From assembly GCA_023387695.1 (NCBI GenBank), contig JAEWHT010000242.1, positions 1 through 51,966 of the forward strand: a stretch of 51,966 bases of DNA, written 5' to 3'. Shown piece by piece: positions 24,272 to 33,448 of the stretch. Below the pieces are notes generated by a model, which saw nothing but the letters and a program-made list of their open reading frames with translations, did not search any database and was not told where the DNA came from. The translations under genes were made by a program, and so were the position numbers. The stretch comes from Pseudomonadota bacterium (GTDB lineage Bacteria > Pseudomonadota > Alphaproteobacteria > Rhizobiales > Xanthobacteraceae). How positions within the stretch are numbered: the stretch's first letter is position 1; each line of letters opens with the position of its first letter.

Positions 24272-24727
24272 ATGCTCAAGGGCATCAACCCGCTGCTGAA
24301 TGCCGACGTACTCTACGCCTTGCGGGCGATGGGGCATGGGGATCGTCTCGTCGTCTGCGATACCAATTTTCCGGCCGACTCGATCGCACGCCAGACCGCG
24401 TTCGGCGAGTTGCTTCGCATCGACAATGTCAGTGCGGCCAAGGCGATCGAAGCCATTCTCTCGGTCATGCCGCTCGATACGTTCGTGGACGATGCAGCAA
24501 TGCGCATGGAGATCGTGGGCCAGCCTCAGGAAGTAGCGCCGGTACAGCGCGAGGTGCAGGCCGTGATCGACCGCGCCGAGGGACGCTCCTGGCCGCTGGT
24601 CGGGGTCGAGCGCCATGCCTTCTATGAGAAGGCCAAGGCAGCCTACTGCGTGATCGCGACCGGTGAGCGGCGCTTCTACGGCTGCTTCCTATTCAGCAAG
24701 GGTGTCATCGCTCCCGACGGAGAATAA
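24272..24727 (+). CDS. RbsD/FucU-family protein (sugar mutarotase fold)
   Basis: 151 residues with AGGAAGGG upstream. It starts 'MLKGINPLLNADVLYALRAMGHGDRLVVCDTNFPADS', the RbsD/FucU signature with the catalytic His of GHGD. It ends 'TGERRFYGCFLFSKGVIA', also typical. Known members interconvert anomers of ribose or fucose; members in non-sugar operons have been recruited for other carbonyl or lactol chemistry. A 111-base gap separates it from the reductase gene, with no clear promoter. It is the last gene of the + strand cluster; its stop lies five bases from the stop of the convergent Bug-protein gene. Confidence 0.85.
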   Translation: MLKGINPLLNADVLYALRAMGHGDRLVVCDTNFPADSIARQTAFGELLRIDNVSAAKAIEAILSVMPLDTFVDDAAMRMEIVGQPQEVAPVQREVQAVIDRAEGRSWPLVGVERHAFYEKAKAAYCVIATGERRFYGCFLFSKGVIAPDGE

Positions 24728-24732
24728 CGCGC

Positions 24733-25728
24733 TTATAGCGACTGGAGCCCGATCGACTTGATCACGGGTCCCAGGCTTGCAGTGGTGGCGTCGACCGTTC
24801 GCTGGAATTTGTCCGGGCTGGAATCGCTGTCGGGCTCCATGCCCTGTCCGCGATAATTCGCCTGGATTGCAGGGTCAGCCATTGCCGCACGGGTCGCCTG
24901 CGCGATGCGGTCGATAATTGCATCGTCCGTCTGCTTTGGCGCGAACAGGCCGAACCATCCCTCATAGCTGAGATCCGGCATACCCGATTCGATCGCGGTT
25001 GGAATGTCCGGCGCTCCGCTCAGCCGTTTGTCTGTCGTGACCGCGAGCAGCCGTACTTTGCCCGCCCGGCTCAGCTGCTGCAATTGCACCGACATGACGG
25101 CAACGACGAGAGATATCTGGCCGCTGACGAGGTCGTTGGTCGCCTGCGAAATCCCCCGATAGGGTACGTGGACGATATCCAGCGCACCCGCCTGTTGTTT
25201 GAATAGCTCGCCCACAAGATGATTGCCGGTGCCGATACCGGGCGTGCCGTAGGACAGTTTGCCGGGATTGCTCCTCGCATAGGCGATCAGGCCTTGCAGA
25301 TCCGTCGCGGGTAGCGACGGGTTGATGGCGAAGACGAGCGCGCTGCTGATCAGGCGATAGATCGCCCGGAAATCGTCGACTGCGTAAGACGGATTTTGCG
25401 TCGTCAGCGGAATGATGACCTGCGTGCTGCCGTTTCCGAGCAGCAGCGAATAGCCGTCAGGCTTCTCGCGTGCGACTGCAGTCGTCCCGATCGCCCCACC
25501 CGCTCCACCGATATTGTCGACAAAGGTCGGACCGAGCTGAGATGACATCTTTTCGACCCAGGGACGCCCGATCTGATCACCCGAGCCGCCCGCCGAATAG
25601 GGAATCACGAGCCGAATGGGGCGCGATGGATAATCGGCAGCGAGTCCGCTGCGTGGGATCCCGGCGAGCGCGGCGGCAAACGTGGCTGCATTGACGAATT
25701 CTCGCCGCGAAAGGGAGGGCATGTCCAA
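24733..25728 (-). CDS. Bug/TctC-family tripartite tricarboxylate transporter binding protein (orphan)
   Basis: 331 residues on the minus strand. The N-terminus 'SLSRREFVNAATFAAALAGIP' is a twin-arginine export signal (SRREFV). The mature protein begins 'YPSRPIRLVIPYSAGGSGDQIGRPW' and carries 'NIGGAGGAIGTTAVAREKPDGY' and 'GTGNHLVGELFKQQAG', diagnostic of Bug periplasmic receptors for carboxylates and related anions. No TctA/TctB membrane genes lie nearby, as is common for Bug proteins, so it may serve a distant permease or sense a ligand. Convergent with the RbsD gene. Confidence 0.92.
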   Translation of the reverse strand: MDMPSLSRREFVNAATFAAALAGIPRSGLAADYPSRPIRLVIPYSAGGSGDQIGRPWVEKMSSQLGPTFVDNIGGAGGAIGTTAVAREKPDGYSLLLGNGSTQVIIPLTTQNPSYAVDDFRAIYRLISSALVFAINPSLPATDLQGLIAYARSNPGKLSYGTPGIGTGNHLVGELFKQQAGALDIVHVPYRGISQATNDLVSGQISLVVAVMSVQLQQLSRAGKVRLLAVTTDKRLSGAPDIPTAIESGMPDLSYEGWFGLFAPKQTDDAIIDRIAQATRAAMADPAIQANYRGQGMEPDSDSSPDKFQRTVDATTASLGPVIKSIGLQSL

Positions 25729-25778
25729 TTCCGAACGTCGTAAGCTTTAGTCAGAGGCGGGACCGGCTCCCAAAGTCC

Positions 25779-25794
25779 CATACGCAGCAGTATG
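25779..25794 (-). promoter_or_regulatory. short inverted repeat upstream of the Bug gene
   Basis: CATAC, six bases, GTATG, about 50 bases before the Bug-protein start, in the 366-base divergent gap that also holds the regulator-1 promoter. A possible operator; there is no further support. Confidence 0.3.
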
Positions 25795-26023
25795 AGGCGA
25801 TCGTCAATGGCGGCGCGGCAGATCAGAGGAGCGGGCCTGGAAGCGCGAACCGCCGATCTCCACAGTGTTTTGCTGCATAGTCGCTGCGCGCAGCTAAAGG
25901 CAGCCTGGACCGTCGCCTCTCGCCTTTGGCTTAAGTCACTCATTTGAAAGGGATATTTATCAACTCACCATCAGCCGAGATGACCGGACCGGCCTCACGA
26001 CCGCCCCCCGCTGCTTTCGTCCA

Positions 26024-26050
26024 GTTTACTGTACGCTTCGTTCTGGTAGA
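26024..26050 (+). promoter_or_regulatory. conserved promoter/operator element of regulator 1
   Basis: GTTTACT, seven bases, TCGTTCTGGTAGA. The same two blocks with the same seven-base gap stand at 39297-39323 before the paralogous regulator, each ending 45 bases before the GTG start. TTTACT with TAGACA 16 bases further on could be a -35/-10 pair, or the block may be an autoregulatory operator. Confidence 0.6.
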
Positions 26051-26072
26051 CAAAATCAACGAATTTTGACTC

Positions 26073-26085
26073 CCCCCAGAGGGGG
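26073..26085 (+). promoter_or_regulatory. hairpin over the ribosome-binding site of regulator 1
   Basis: CCCCC (26073-26077) pairs with GGGGG (26081-26085) around an AGA loop. The G-run is the only Shine-Dalgarno candidate, nine bases before GTG 26095. Folding would hide it, pointing to low or controlled translation. Confidence 0.4.
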
Positions 26086-26094
26086 CGATGGCGC

Positions 26095-28935
26095 GTGCCA
26101 GAAAACAACAACCAAGACTCGGCCATTTCTTTTGGGCCATTTCGACTGTTTCCGAAGTCCCGCCTCCTGGAGAAGGACGGCGCGCATCTTCACGTCGGAG
26201 GCCGCGCACTCGACATCCTGATCTTCCTGGCTGAGCGGCCCGGTGAAGTCGTCGATAAGCGAGAGCTGGTCAAACGGGTCTGGGCCGATGTGAATGTCGA
26301 CGATGGCAGCCTCCGCTTCCACATCGCGGCACTGCGCAAGGCCCTCGGTGATACCGGCAAGTCCGCCCGTTATGTCGTCAACGTCCCCGGGCGCGGCTAT
26401 TGCTTCGTCGCATCTCTTGCCCAGATTGCTCCGGCGCTTCCGGGTCCCGCAATTGATGTCCCTCTGCCCCGCTCGCTTCCTGCGCCGCTCGCCCGGGTGA
26501 TCGGGCGAGACGACGTCATCGAGAAGATTTCGACCGGGCTCGCGCTGCATCGCTTCGTCACCGTGGTCGGCCCCGGCGGTATCGGCAAGACTGCGGTCGC
26601 CGTGACGGTGGGCCACCGCAGGCTTGGCCATTTCGACGGCCATGTGTTTTTCGTCGACTTCGGACCGGTGAGAAAGCCCGAACTCGCCGCAATCACCATC
26701 GCATCGACGCTTGGGCTGTCCATCAATGCGGAAGATCCGGTCCCGGCCCTGCTGACCCATCTCCAGGCGAAACCGACGCTGCTGATCTTCGACAGTTGCG
26801 AGCACGTGCTGGAAACCCTTGCGCCGCTTGTCGAACGCCTGGTGCGGGAGGCGCCACGACTGCATGTGCTGGCAACCAGCCGCGAATCCTTTCGCAGCGA
26901 CGGCGAACGCATTTTTCGGCTGTTTCCACTGGATTGTCCTCCCCGGCGCGACGACCTCGCAGTCGCCGATGTGCTCGCCTATCCCGCGGCCCAGCTCTTC
27001 GTCGAACGTATCGCGCAGAGCTCCGGGCCGTTTCAGCTCAGTGCGGAAGAAGCGCCGCTGGTGGCCGACATCTGCCGGCGCCTCGACGGCATCGCGCTTG
27101 CGATCGAACTCGCCGCGGGTCGCGTCAACGCTTATGGGATCGCGGGCACGGCGTCCCTCCTCGACAGCCGCTTTTCGCTGCAATGGCGCGGGCGACGCAC
27201 TGCCATTCCGCGCCACCAAACGCTCAGCGCCGCCCTCGACTGGAGCTACGATCTCCTTCCTGCATCCGAGAGCGCGATCCTGCGACGGTTGTCCGTCTTC
27301 GTCGGACCATTCACGCCGGAGGCTGCTGCCGCCATCGCTTCGGGCGACGGACTCAGTCCCGCCGCGACCATGGAGGCGATCGACAATCTCGTCACGAAAT
27401 CGCTGATCGCACCGTCAGGCGCGCGAGCGCTGCGTTATCGCCTGCTGGACACCACGCGCACTTATGCGTTGGGTAAGCTGAACGAGGCAGGCGAAGCAAA
27501 GCGGATCGCGCAACGGCACGCCGAATATTTTCGCGACCTGTTCGAGCGCGCCGAGGCCGAGACGTCCTCCCCGTTATCAGAGTGGCTCGGTACCTACGGC
27601 GCTGAACTAGACAATTTGCGTGCGGCGCTGGACTGGGCCTTTTCTCCCGATGGCGACACGCAGCTCGGCATCGTGCTGACGGCGGTGGCGGTCACGCTCT
27701 GGATCCGTCTCTCGTTGTTCTCGGAGTGTCGCGAGCGCGCCAGAACCGCATTGGCCGCTCTCGGAGACCACGGCGACGACCGGGTGCGCATGCAGCTTCT
27801 GGCTGCGCTTGGCTGGTCGCTGATGTACGGCGAAGGACGGGCACGCGAGGCCCGCCCGATCCTTGAGGCCACGCTAGAATTGGCCGATAAACTCGACGAC
27901 AAGGATTTCCGCTTGCGAGCCCTCTGGGGCTTGTCGATCGATCAGTTCAACAACGGAGCCTTCGGCAAGTCACGCGTGTTCGCAGACCGCTTCGCCGAAG
28001 CGGCCGCAAATTCGCCCGACAAGACCGACCTCATGCTGGCGGACCGCCTCACGGCCGTCGTACTGCATTATCTCGGGGACCAACGCGAGGCGCGGGTCCG
28101 CATCGATCGCGTGAATGCGTCGCTGCATGTATTGGCCGAAAAGCCGAAGATATTCCCGCTCGATTTGCGGATATCGACGCAGTACTTCCGCGCCCGCATC
28201 CTGTGGCTCCAGGGTTACGCAGATCAGGCCCTCGCACTCGCTGAGCAGAACATTCACGAAGGTCGCGCCAATGGCCATGCGCTGACTTTCTGTAGCGTGC
28301 TCGGACAAGCCGCTTGCCCGATCACCTTTCTCGCCGGCGACTACGATGCCGCCGAACGCTACGGGACCGAACTGCTCGAGCACACCGATCGCCACGCCAT
28401 CCGGCTCTGGGGATTGTGGGCGCGCGCGTTCAATGCTCTCGTCATCGCCAAGCGAACGGACGCCGAAACAGGCTTGCCGCTCCTGCGCGACGAACTGAAT
28501 CGCGCCGGCGATGCCCGCTTCCTGCCGCGCTTTCTTCCGCTACTTGGCGAGCTCGCGGCGTGTTTCGGACAGGCCAATCAGGTCCATCAGGGCTTTGATA
28601 CGATCGAGAACGCCTTGGCGCGCTGCAACGACAGGCAGGAACGCTGGTATCTGCCCGAATTGCTCCGCATCAAAGGTGAGCTGATGCGGAAAGAGGCGCC
28701 GCTATCCGAGGCCGCTGACGCCTGCTTTCACGAGGCCATGGATCTGGCCACACAGCAGGGCGCGGACTTCTGGCAGTTGCGATGCGCGATCAGCATTGCG
28801 CAGCTCAGGATTGAACAAGGCCAGCGTGCAGACGCACTCGCCGTTCTGGAGAACGCGTGCGGCGCGCTGGTCGAAGGATCAGGCATCTCCGATATGCATA
28901 CTGCGCGTGATCTGATCACAGAATTGCGGATGTGA
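26095..28935 (+). CDS. winged-helix + NB-ARC-type ATPase + helical-repeat transcriptional regulator (regulator 1)
   Basis: 946 residues from GTG 26095; no earlier in-frame start is usable. Residues about 8-107 are an OmpR/PhoB-type winged helix ('LLEKDGAHLHVGGRALDIL', 'VDKRELVKRVWADVNVDDGSLRFHI', 'ARYVVNVPGRGYCF'). An AP-ATPase/NB-ARC module follows: Walker A GPGGIGKT at 159-166, Walker B 'LLIFDSCEHVLETL', 'ATSRESFRSDGERIFRL' (sensor) and 'RRLDGIALAIELAAGRVNAYG' (GxP-like region). Residues about 480-946 are helical, TPR-like. The build matches AfsR/MalT-like STAND regulators, in which ligand binding to the tail triggers ATP-driven oligomerisation. A paralogue lies at 39368; heads are nearly identical, tails are not. 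Confidence 0.88.
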   Translation: MPENNNQDSAISFGPFRLFPKSRLLEKDGAHLHVGGRALDILIFLAERPGEVVDKRELVKRVWADVNVDDGSLRFHIAALRKALGDTGKSARYVVNVPGRGYCFVASLAQIAPALPGPAIDVPLPRSLPAPLARVIGRDDVIEKISTGLALHRFVTVVGPGGIGKTAVAVTVGHRRLGHFDGHVFFVDFGPVRKPELAAITIASTLGLSINAEDPVPALLTHLQAKPTLLIFDSCEHVLETLAPLVERLVREAPRLHVLATSRESFRSDGERIFRLFPLDCPPRRDDLAVADVLAYPAAQLFVERIAQSSGPFQLSAEEAPLVADICRRLDGIALAIELAAGRVNAYGIAGTASLLDSRFSLQWRGRRTAIPRHQTLSAALDWSYDLLPASESAILRRLSVFVGPFTPEAAAAIASGDGLSPAATMEAIDNLVTKSLIAPSGARALRYRLLDTTRTYALGKLNEAGEAKRIAQRHAEYFRDLFERAEAETSSPLSEWLGTYGAELDNLRAALDWAFSPDGDTQLGIVLTAVAVTLWIRLSLFSECRERARTALAALGDHGDDRVRMQLLAALGWSLMYGEGRAREARPILEATLELADKLDDKDFRLRALWGLSIDQFNNGAFGKSRVFADRFAEAAANSPDKTDLMLADRLTAVVLHYLGDQREARVRIDRVNASLHVLAEKPKIFPLDLRISTQYFRARILWLQGYADQALALAEQNIHEGRANGHALTFCSVLGQAACPITFLAGDYDAAERYGTELLEHTDRHAIRLWGLWARAFNALVIAKRTDAETGLPLLRDELNRAGDARFLPRFLPLLGELAACFGQANQVHQGFDTIENALARCNDRQERWYLPELLRIKGELMRKEAPLSEAADACFHEAMDLATQQGADFWQLRCAISIAQLRIEQGQRADALAVLENACGALVEGSGISDMHTARDLITELRM

Positions 28936-28973
28936 TACCGGCGCGTCGTGGAGCGCTGCTCACGTCGTTCGAT

Positions 28974-29912
28974 TCATCCAACGCGCGGAATAAAGCCCGG
29001 GACGCCGGTCTCAACCACTGAGTTGAATCTGATGTTCGTCGTGATCTGCTCTTTGATCTCCTGCATGGCGTCCTCAGGCAGAGCCGAGATATCGAGGTTT
29101 TCCTGGATTCGCCGTGGATTCGTCGAGGTAGTCAGGAAAGCTGAACCGCGCTGTACGGCCCATGCCAGCGCAATCTGAGCCGGCGTCTTGTGCAGGCGCT
29201 CCGCGATGGCAGTGATAACCGGATCGGCCAACAGGTTCGGCTTCATGGCATGTCCCAGCGCTGCAAACGCTTGCAGGACAATTCCATGCTCGCGGCAGAA
29301 CTCGAGCAGCTCCCATTCCGGCAAGTAGGGATGGGATTCGACCTGCACCATGGCGGGTCTGATCCGCGCGACTGCAACGATCTCACGCAGCTTCTCCAAC
29401 GTGATGTCAGACAGCCCGATCGACCTGCAGTGCCCTTCGTCGACGAGCTGCTCCAGCGCCTGCCACGTCTCTACCAACGTCACGCCTGAATCATAGATGA
29501 CCTGCCCGCGCTCGTCCCTCGGGTCCTGCTCGTCGCCAGGCCGGAAGGCGAAGGGCGTGTGGATGATGTAGCAGTCAATATCATCGAGCCGTAGTCGCTT
29601 GCGGCTCGCGTCGAAGGCAGGCTTGACCCGTTCCGGCCGATGATTGGTATTCCATAACTTGGTCGTCACGAACAAGTCCTGACGCCGAAGCTTCCCCGCC
29701 TCAAACGCCTCCTGCAGCGCATCGCCGACTGCTTCTTCATTGCGGTAGCGCTCCGCACAATCGAGATGCCGAAATCCTGCTTCCAAAGCAGCTTTTGTGG
29801 CTTGCCTGGTCACGACCGGGTCCGGAATGAGCGTGCCAAATCCCACAGCGGGAATCGCCACGGACGCATGCGTTGGAATCTTCGTGTAACGAAGTGGATC
29901 GGATGTGGTCAT
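28974..29912 (-). CDS. aldo/keto reductase
   Basis: 312 residues, AAAGGAG seven bases before the ATG. The full catalytic tetrad is visible: Asp and Tyr in 'RHLDCAERYRNEEAVG', Lys in 'VTTKLWNTNH', His in 'CYIIHTPF'. NADPH-binding segments 'IGLSDITLEKL' and 'STNPRRIQENLDI' are present. It reduces aldehydes or ketones and fits the electrophile-detoxification theme of its neighbours. It lies downstream of the efflux pair on the same strand with a 90-base gap. Convergent with regulator 1. Confidence 0.93.
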   Translation of the reverse strand: MTTSDPLRYTKIPTHASVAIPAVGFGTLIPDPVVTRQATKAALEAGFRHLDCAERYRNEEAVGDALQEAFEAGKLRRQDLFVTTKLWNTNHRPERVKPAFDASRKRLRLDDIDCYIIHTPFAFRPGDEQDPRDERGQVIYDSGVTLVETWQALEQLVDEGHCRSIGLSDITLEKLREIVAVARIRPAMVQVESHPYLPEWELLEFCREHGIVLQAFAALGHAMKPNLLADPVITAIAERLHKTPAQIALAWAVQRGSAFLTTSTNPRRIQENLDISALPEDAMQEIKEQITTNIRFNSVVETGVPGFIPRVG

Positions 29913-30002
29913 GTTGATACTCCTTTGTTCGTCATCGGCTCCTGCACCAGCGCTGGAGATGATCGAAATTGAAGATGCGATGTGATTTCCCGACCGGCCG
30001 CG

Positions 30003-31499
30003 TTAACCGGAGGGTCTTGGCTTGCGCAGAAAGAATACGAGCGGGATCACGACGAGCATGGCGAACATCAGGATCTCGAACTGATCGATGACCGCAACGG
30101 TAGCCGCCTGGCGCGTGACCATGCCGTTGAGGGCGGCGAGGCTCGGCTTCCCGATCGAGCCCGCCGCGTTCGCGGCCACCCTGAACGGCGTGAGATGCTT
30201 GGTGAGTGCGATGTGCACGGCTTGCGTATTGGCATAGAAGAACAGCTGGACCACGGCGATACCGATCGTGCTGCCGTAGAGCCGCGACAAATTGATCAGG
30301 GCGCTGCCTTCCGATCGAAGCTTCGGATCGAGCGTACCGAACGCGGCCCTGGCGAGTGCGGGCAACACCATGCCGAGACCTGCACCCTGAAGGAAGCCGG
30401 CTTCGGCAACCGGCCGCCAATCCATCTCCGGCGAATAGCCCAGCATCAGCCAATTGGCATAGACCACCAGCGCCATCCCACCCATGAGGAACGGCCGGTA
30501 ATCGACCTGCCCCGGGACGAAGCTCGTCAACACTAGCGCCCCCACGAGCGCCACAGCGCGCGGAATCGTCATGTAGCCGGTGGTGTCGACGGGGTAATTG
30601 AGCAACTCCTCCAGCATTGGAGAGGTCAAGGCCAGTGTTGGCAGCAAGACGAAACCGACCGCAAAGGAAATCACCGTCGAAAGGACGAGATTGCGATCCC
30701 TGAACAATACCGTGCGCGGGAAATGCTCCTTGGTCGTCATCACGTGCACGACGAAGAGGTAGAAGCCCAGGACTGAGGCGCCCGTTTCGACCCAGATCTC
30801 CGTCGAGGCGAACCATTCGAGGCGCTCGCCGCGATCGAGCAGCATCTGCAGCCCGATCATGCCGACAGAGAAAGTCGTGAGGCCGAAGATGTCGAATGGC
30901 TTGCTTCGCTCCGCCCGCTTCTCGCTCAGCAACGACGCCATCGTCAGGAAGATGAACGCCACCATCGGCAGGCCAAAATAGAAGATCGACGGCCACCCGT
31001 AGTATTCACCGAGCCAGCCGCCGATCGCAGGACCGGTGCTGATGCCCAGCAAAGAGCACACGGTCCATAAGAGGCTCATGCGCGCATGCCGGGCCGCCGA
31101 TGTCGCCTCGAGCAGGATCGCCAACGACAGCGGCGCGAGCGGTCCGCTCGCCGCACCCTGGACGATCCTGGCTAGAACGAACTGGATGGACGTCGTTGCG
31201 AACGTGTCGAGCACGAGACCAAACGCGAAGATGACGAGGGCAGCCTGATAGACCGTTTTCCGGCCATACCGTCCCGCAAGCCATTGCGTGACCGACATGG
31301 TGACGGCGCTTGCCGCGATATATGACGAGAACACCCAACCAACCTCGTCGTTGGCCATCGAGAGCGTCGCCTGGATGTGCGGCAGCGCGGCATTCGGCAC
31401 AGAAATATTGACCGCCTGCATGTAAGTCGCCAAGAGCGCCGCCGCCGAGATCGCTTGATGACCGCTGACAGCAGCGGCCGATGAGAGGCGCGAGCTCAT
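30003..31499 (-). CDS. MFS drug efflux permease, DHA2/EmrB type
   Basis: 498 residues. The start at 31499 (MSSRLSS) overlaps the stop of the adaptor gene as ATGA; the longer frame upstream overlaps that gene and is rejected. It is very hydrophobic with the EmrB/QacA layout: 'NISVPNAALPHIQATL' in the first helix, 'WLAGRYGRKTVYQAALVIF' (motif A), and 'LAILLEATSAARHARMSLLWTVCSLLGISTGPAIGGWLGEYYGW' (motif C region). Length fits a 14-helix DHA2 antiporter, which exports toxic organics through the HlyD-type adaptor across both membranes. Confidence 0.92.
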   Translation of the reverse strand: MSSRLSSAAAVSGHQAISAAALLATYMQAVNISVPNAALPHIQATLSMANDEVGWVFSSYIAASAVTMSVTQWLAGRYGRKTVYQAALVIFAFGLVLDTFATTSIQFVLARIVQGAASGPLAPLSLAILLEATSAARHARMSLLWTVCSLLGISTGPAIGGWLGEYYGWPSIFYFGLPMVAFIFLTMASLLSEKRAERSKPFDIFGLTTFSVGMIGLQMLLDRGERLEWFASTEIWVETGASVLGFYLFVVHVMTTKEHFPRTVLFRDRNLVLSTVISFAVGFVLLPTLALTSPMLEELLNYPVDTTGYMTIPRAVALVGALVLTSFVPGQVDYRPFLMGGMALVVYANWLMLGYSPEMDWRPVAEAGFLQGAGLGMVLPALARAAFGTLDPKLRSEGSALINLSRLYGSTIGIAVVQLFFYANTQAVHIALTKHLTPFRVAANAAGSIGKPSLAALNGMVTRQAATVAVIDQFEILMFAMLVVIPLVFFLRKPRPSG

Positions 31500-32650
31500 T
31501 TGATGATCTCCTTTGCGAGCGCGGGCTGGATCAGGTGCAGCCAACTGCGGCGATGGCCCGTGTCGACGCGCGCCGTCACGCTGATGCCTGAAAACAGCGG
31601 CTGGGTCGGATCGGGATCGTCGAGCTCGAGGCGCACCGGCAATCTCTGGACGACCTTCACCCAATTGCCGGTCGCATTCTCCGGCGGCAGGACCGAGAAA
31701 TCCGACCCGGTGCCGGGACTCATGCTGACGATATGCGCCTTGAACTTGCGGTCCGGGTAAGCGTCGACATCGACCATCGCCGCTTGGCCCGGACGCATAT
31801 GGGTCAGGCCCGTCTCACGGAAATTCGCTTCGATCCAGACGTCCCTGCTCGACATCAGCGAGAATGTGGGCGCCCCCGCGGTCACGAACCCACCGATCTG
31901 CAGGTCGTCGACCTTCGTCACAACACCGTCGTCGGGCGCCCTCACGGTGGCGTAGGAGAGATCGAGCCGCGCGCGGTCGAGCTGCGCTTTGGCCGCGCGG
32001 ACTGTCGGATGGCGATCAATGTCGGAGTCCGGATCGCCGTTGAGCGCCACGACCGTGTTGGCAATCTGCTGCTCGATCGACGCCATGTGTTGACGCGCGA
32101 TCTTGAGATCGGTCTCGGCCCGCTCGTAGACCGCGCGCGGGGTGAAATCGGAGGCAACCAGCATTTTCTTGCGATCGAACTCGCGCTCGTCGAAAGCAGC
32201 AGTGTCCCTCGCCGATTGCAGCTCGGCCTGCTGCTGGCGGTAGGTGGCCTTGAGGGAATCGATCTGAAGCCGCGTGCTGCCAAGCCGAGCCTCGGCCTGA
32301 TCGACAGCAATCTGATAAGGCTCCGGATCTATTCGAAACAGGACCTGGCCCTGCCGAACACGCTCGTTGTCGTGCACGGCGATTTCCACCGCCTGCCCGG
32401 ACACCCGCGCGTTGATCGTCACTTTCGCGGCACGCACGAATGCGTCGTCGGTCGAGACATAGGGTTCCTGCGCCAGATAGATGAAAGCGCCGAACACGGC
32501 AGCCACCGCCGGTAAAATCACCATCAGGGGCCTGCGCAGCCGCCGGGCAAAATCCGGTCCAAACAACGGCACGGCGGCTTCGCTACCGCGGAAGCCCCTG
32601 CGATCGCCCAGCCAGCCGGCGATTGGCATAAAATTCAGACCCATGGTCAT
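31496..32650 (-). CDS. HlyD/EmrA-family membrane fusion protein
   Basis: 384 residues. One membrane anchor ('LMVILPAVAAVFGAFIYLA', about residues 42-60), then 'YVSTDDAFVRAAKVTINARVSGQAVEIAVHDNERVRQGQVLFRIDPEPY' (first lipoyl half and start of the coiled coil), a helical hairpin, and 'LDLSYATVRAPDDGVV' (second lipoyl half). It connects the EmrB-type permease to an outer-membrane channel, which is not encoded here. AAGGAC stands five bases before ATG 32650. Divergent from the TetR gene across a promoter region with a clear palindrome. Confidence 0.92.
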   Translation of the reverse strand: MTMGLNFMPIAGWLGDRRGFRGSEAAVPLFGPDFARRLRRPLMVILPAVAAVFGAFIYLAQEPYVSTDDAFVRAAKVTINARVSGQAVEIAVHDNERVRQGQVLFRIDPEPYQIAVDQAEARLGSTRLQIDSLKATYRQQQAELQSARDTAAFDEREFDRKKMLVASDFTPRAVYERAETDLKIARQHMASIEQQIANTVVALNGDPDSDIDRHPTVRAAKAQLDRARLDLSYATVRAPDDGVVTKVDDLQIGGFVTAGAPTFSLMSSRDVWIEANFRETGLTHMRPGQAAMVDVDAYPDRKFKAHIVSMSPGTGSDFSVLPPENATGNWVKVVQRLPVRLELDDPDPTQPLFSGISVTARVDTGHRRSWLHLIQPALAKEIIK

Positions 32651-32668
32651 CGTCCTTATCGTATTTAA

Positions 32669-32680
32669 TAACGTACGTTA
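32669..32680. promoter_or_regulatory. palindromic operator candidate for the TetR regulator
   Basis: TAACGTACGTTA is a perfect 12-base palindrome in the 134-base gap between the divergent efflux and TetR genes, flanked by GTATTT (32661-32666) and AAATAC (32682-32687), which nearly extend the symmetry. It lies about 20 bases before the adaptor start codon, where a bound repressor would block transcription or elongation of the efflux genes. Confidence 0.6.
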
Positions 32681-32784
32681 CAAATACTGTACCCCCATGC
32701 AACGATCAAGGCGCCCACCCATTGATTTTTATAACGATCCATACAAATATACGTGTGGAGCATGGCAACCAGGATCTCGGTGAT

Positions 32785-33441
32785 ATGGCACGGAAGAAGA
32801 ACGAGACGGCCCCGGCGCGCCGCGGACGGCCACCCGCCTACGACGCAGAGACGGCCCTCAAACGGGCCACGGACGCGTTCTGGAGGACCGGCTATTCAGG
32901 CACATCTCTCGACAAGGTTGCCGCCGCGACCGGCATGAGTCCACCAAGCCTCTACGCGGTGTTCGGCAACAAGCACGCGCTCTATCTCGAAGCGCTCGCC
33001 CGCTACTGGGAAACAAGTCTGGCCGCCACACATGAGGCCCTCGCGGGATACCATCCCTTGGACGAAGCCTTGATGCTCGCCTATGATGCAGCGCTGTCGA
33101 TCTATTTTTCGGGCAAGGGAACCGCGCGCGGCTGTTTCGTGGTCGGAACCGCTGTGACCGAAGTCGCGGAAGATGCCGAAATCCGAAAGAGCGTTGCGGC
33201 CGGACTACGCGCAATCGATGCCCAATACGAAGCGCGCTTCCGCCGCGCGCGGGACGAGGGCGAGCTGAATCCGAACGCCGACCCCGCTGCACTTGCGATC
33301 CTTGCTGCCGCCACGATGCAGACGATTGCAATTCGCGCCCGTGCCGGCGCTCGCCGCTCCGAACTGGTAGAACTCGCCCGGAAGGCCGTGGACGTGATCT
33401 GCGGATGCCAGCCGAAAGTGCGTCAGGGCGCCCTCGCCTGA
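32785..33441 (+). CDS. TetR-family transcriptional regulator
   Basis: 218 residues. The start at 32785 (MARKKNETAPARRGRPP) is preferred over the in-frame 32722 because the latter runs through the AT-rich promoter and operator region. The N-terminal helix-turn-helix is 'ALKRATDAFWRTGYSGTSLDKVAAATGMSPPSLYAVFGNKHALYLEAL', a textbook TetR motif. The C-terminal ligand domain includes 'GTARGCFVVGTAVTEVAEDAEIR', resembling TetR_C_6/YcdC-like regulators. It probably represses the divergent EmrAB-type pair and itself, releasing on binding the exported toxin. Confidence 0.93.
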   Translation: MARKKNETAPARRGRPPAYDAETALKRATDAFWRTGYSGTSLDKVAAATGMSPPSLYAVFGNKHALYLEALARYWETSLAATHEALAGYHPLDEALMLAYDAALSIYFSGKGTARGCFVVGTAVTEVAEDAEIRKSVAAGLRAIDAQYEARFRRARDEGELNPNADPAALAILAAATMQTIAIRARAGARRSELVELARKAVDVICGCQPKVRQGALA

Positions 33442-33448
33442 GATCAAT

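Noticed and set aside
26024..26050. Regulator promoters as members of the triple CTAAC regulon
   Set aside because: GGTAG and TTTAC can be placed at 10-bp steps, but the match is too poor. Treated as a separate element.
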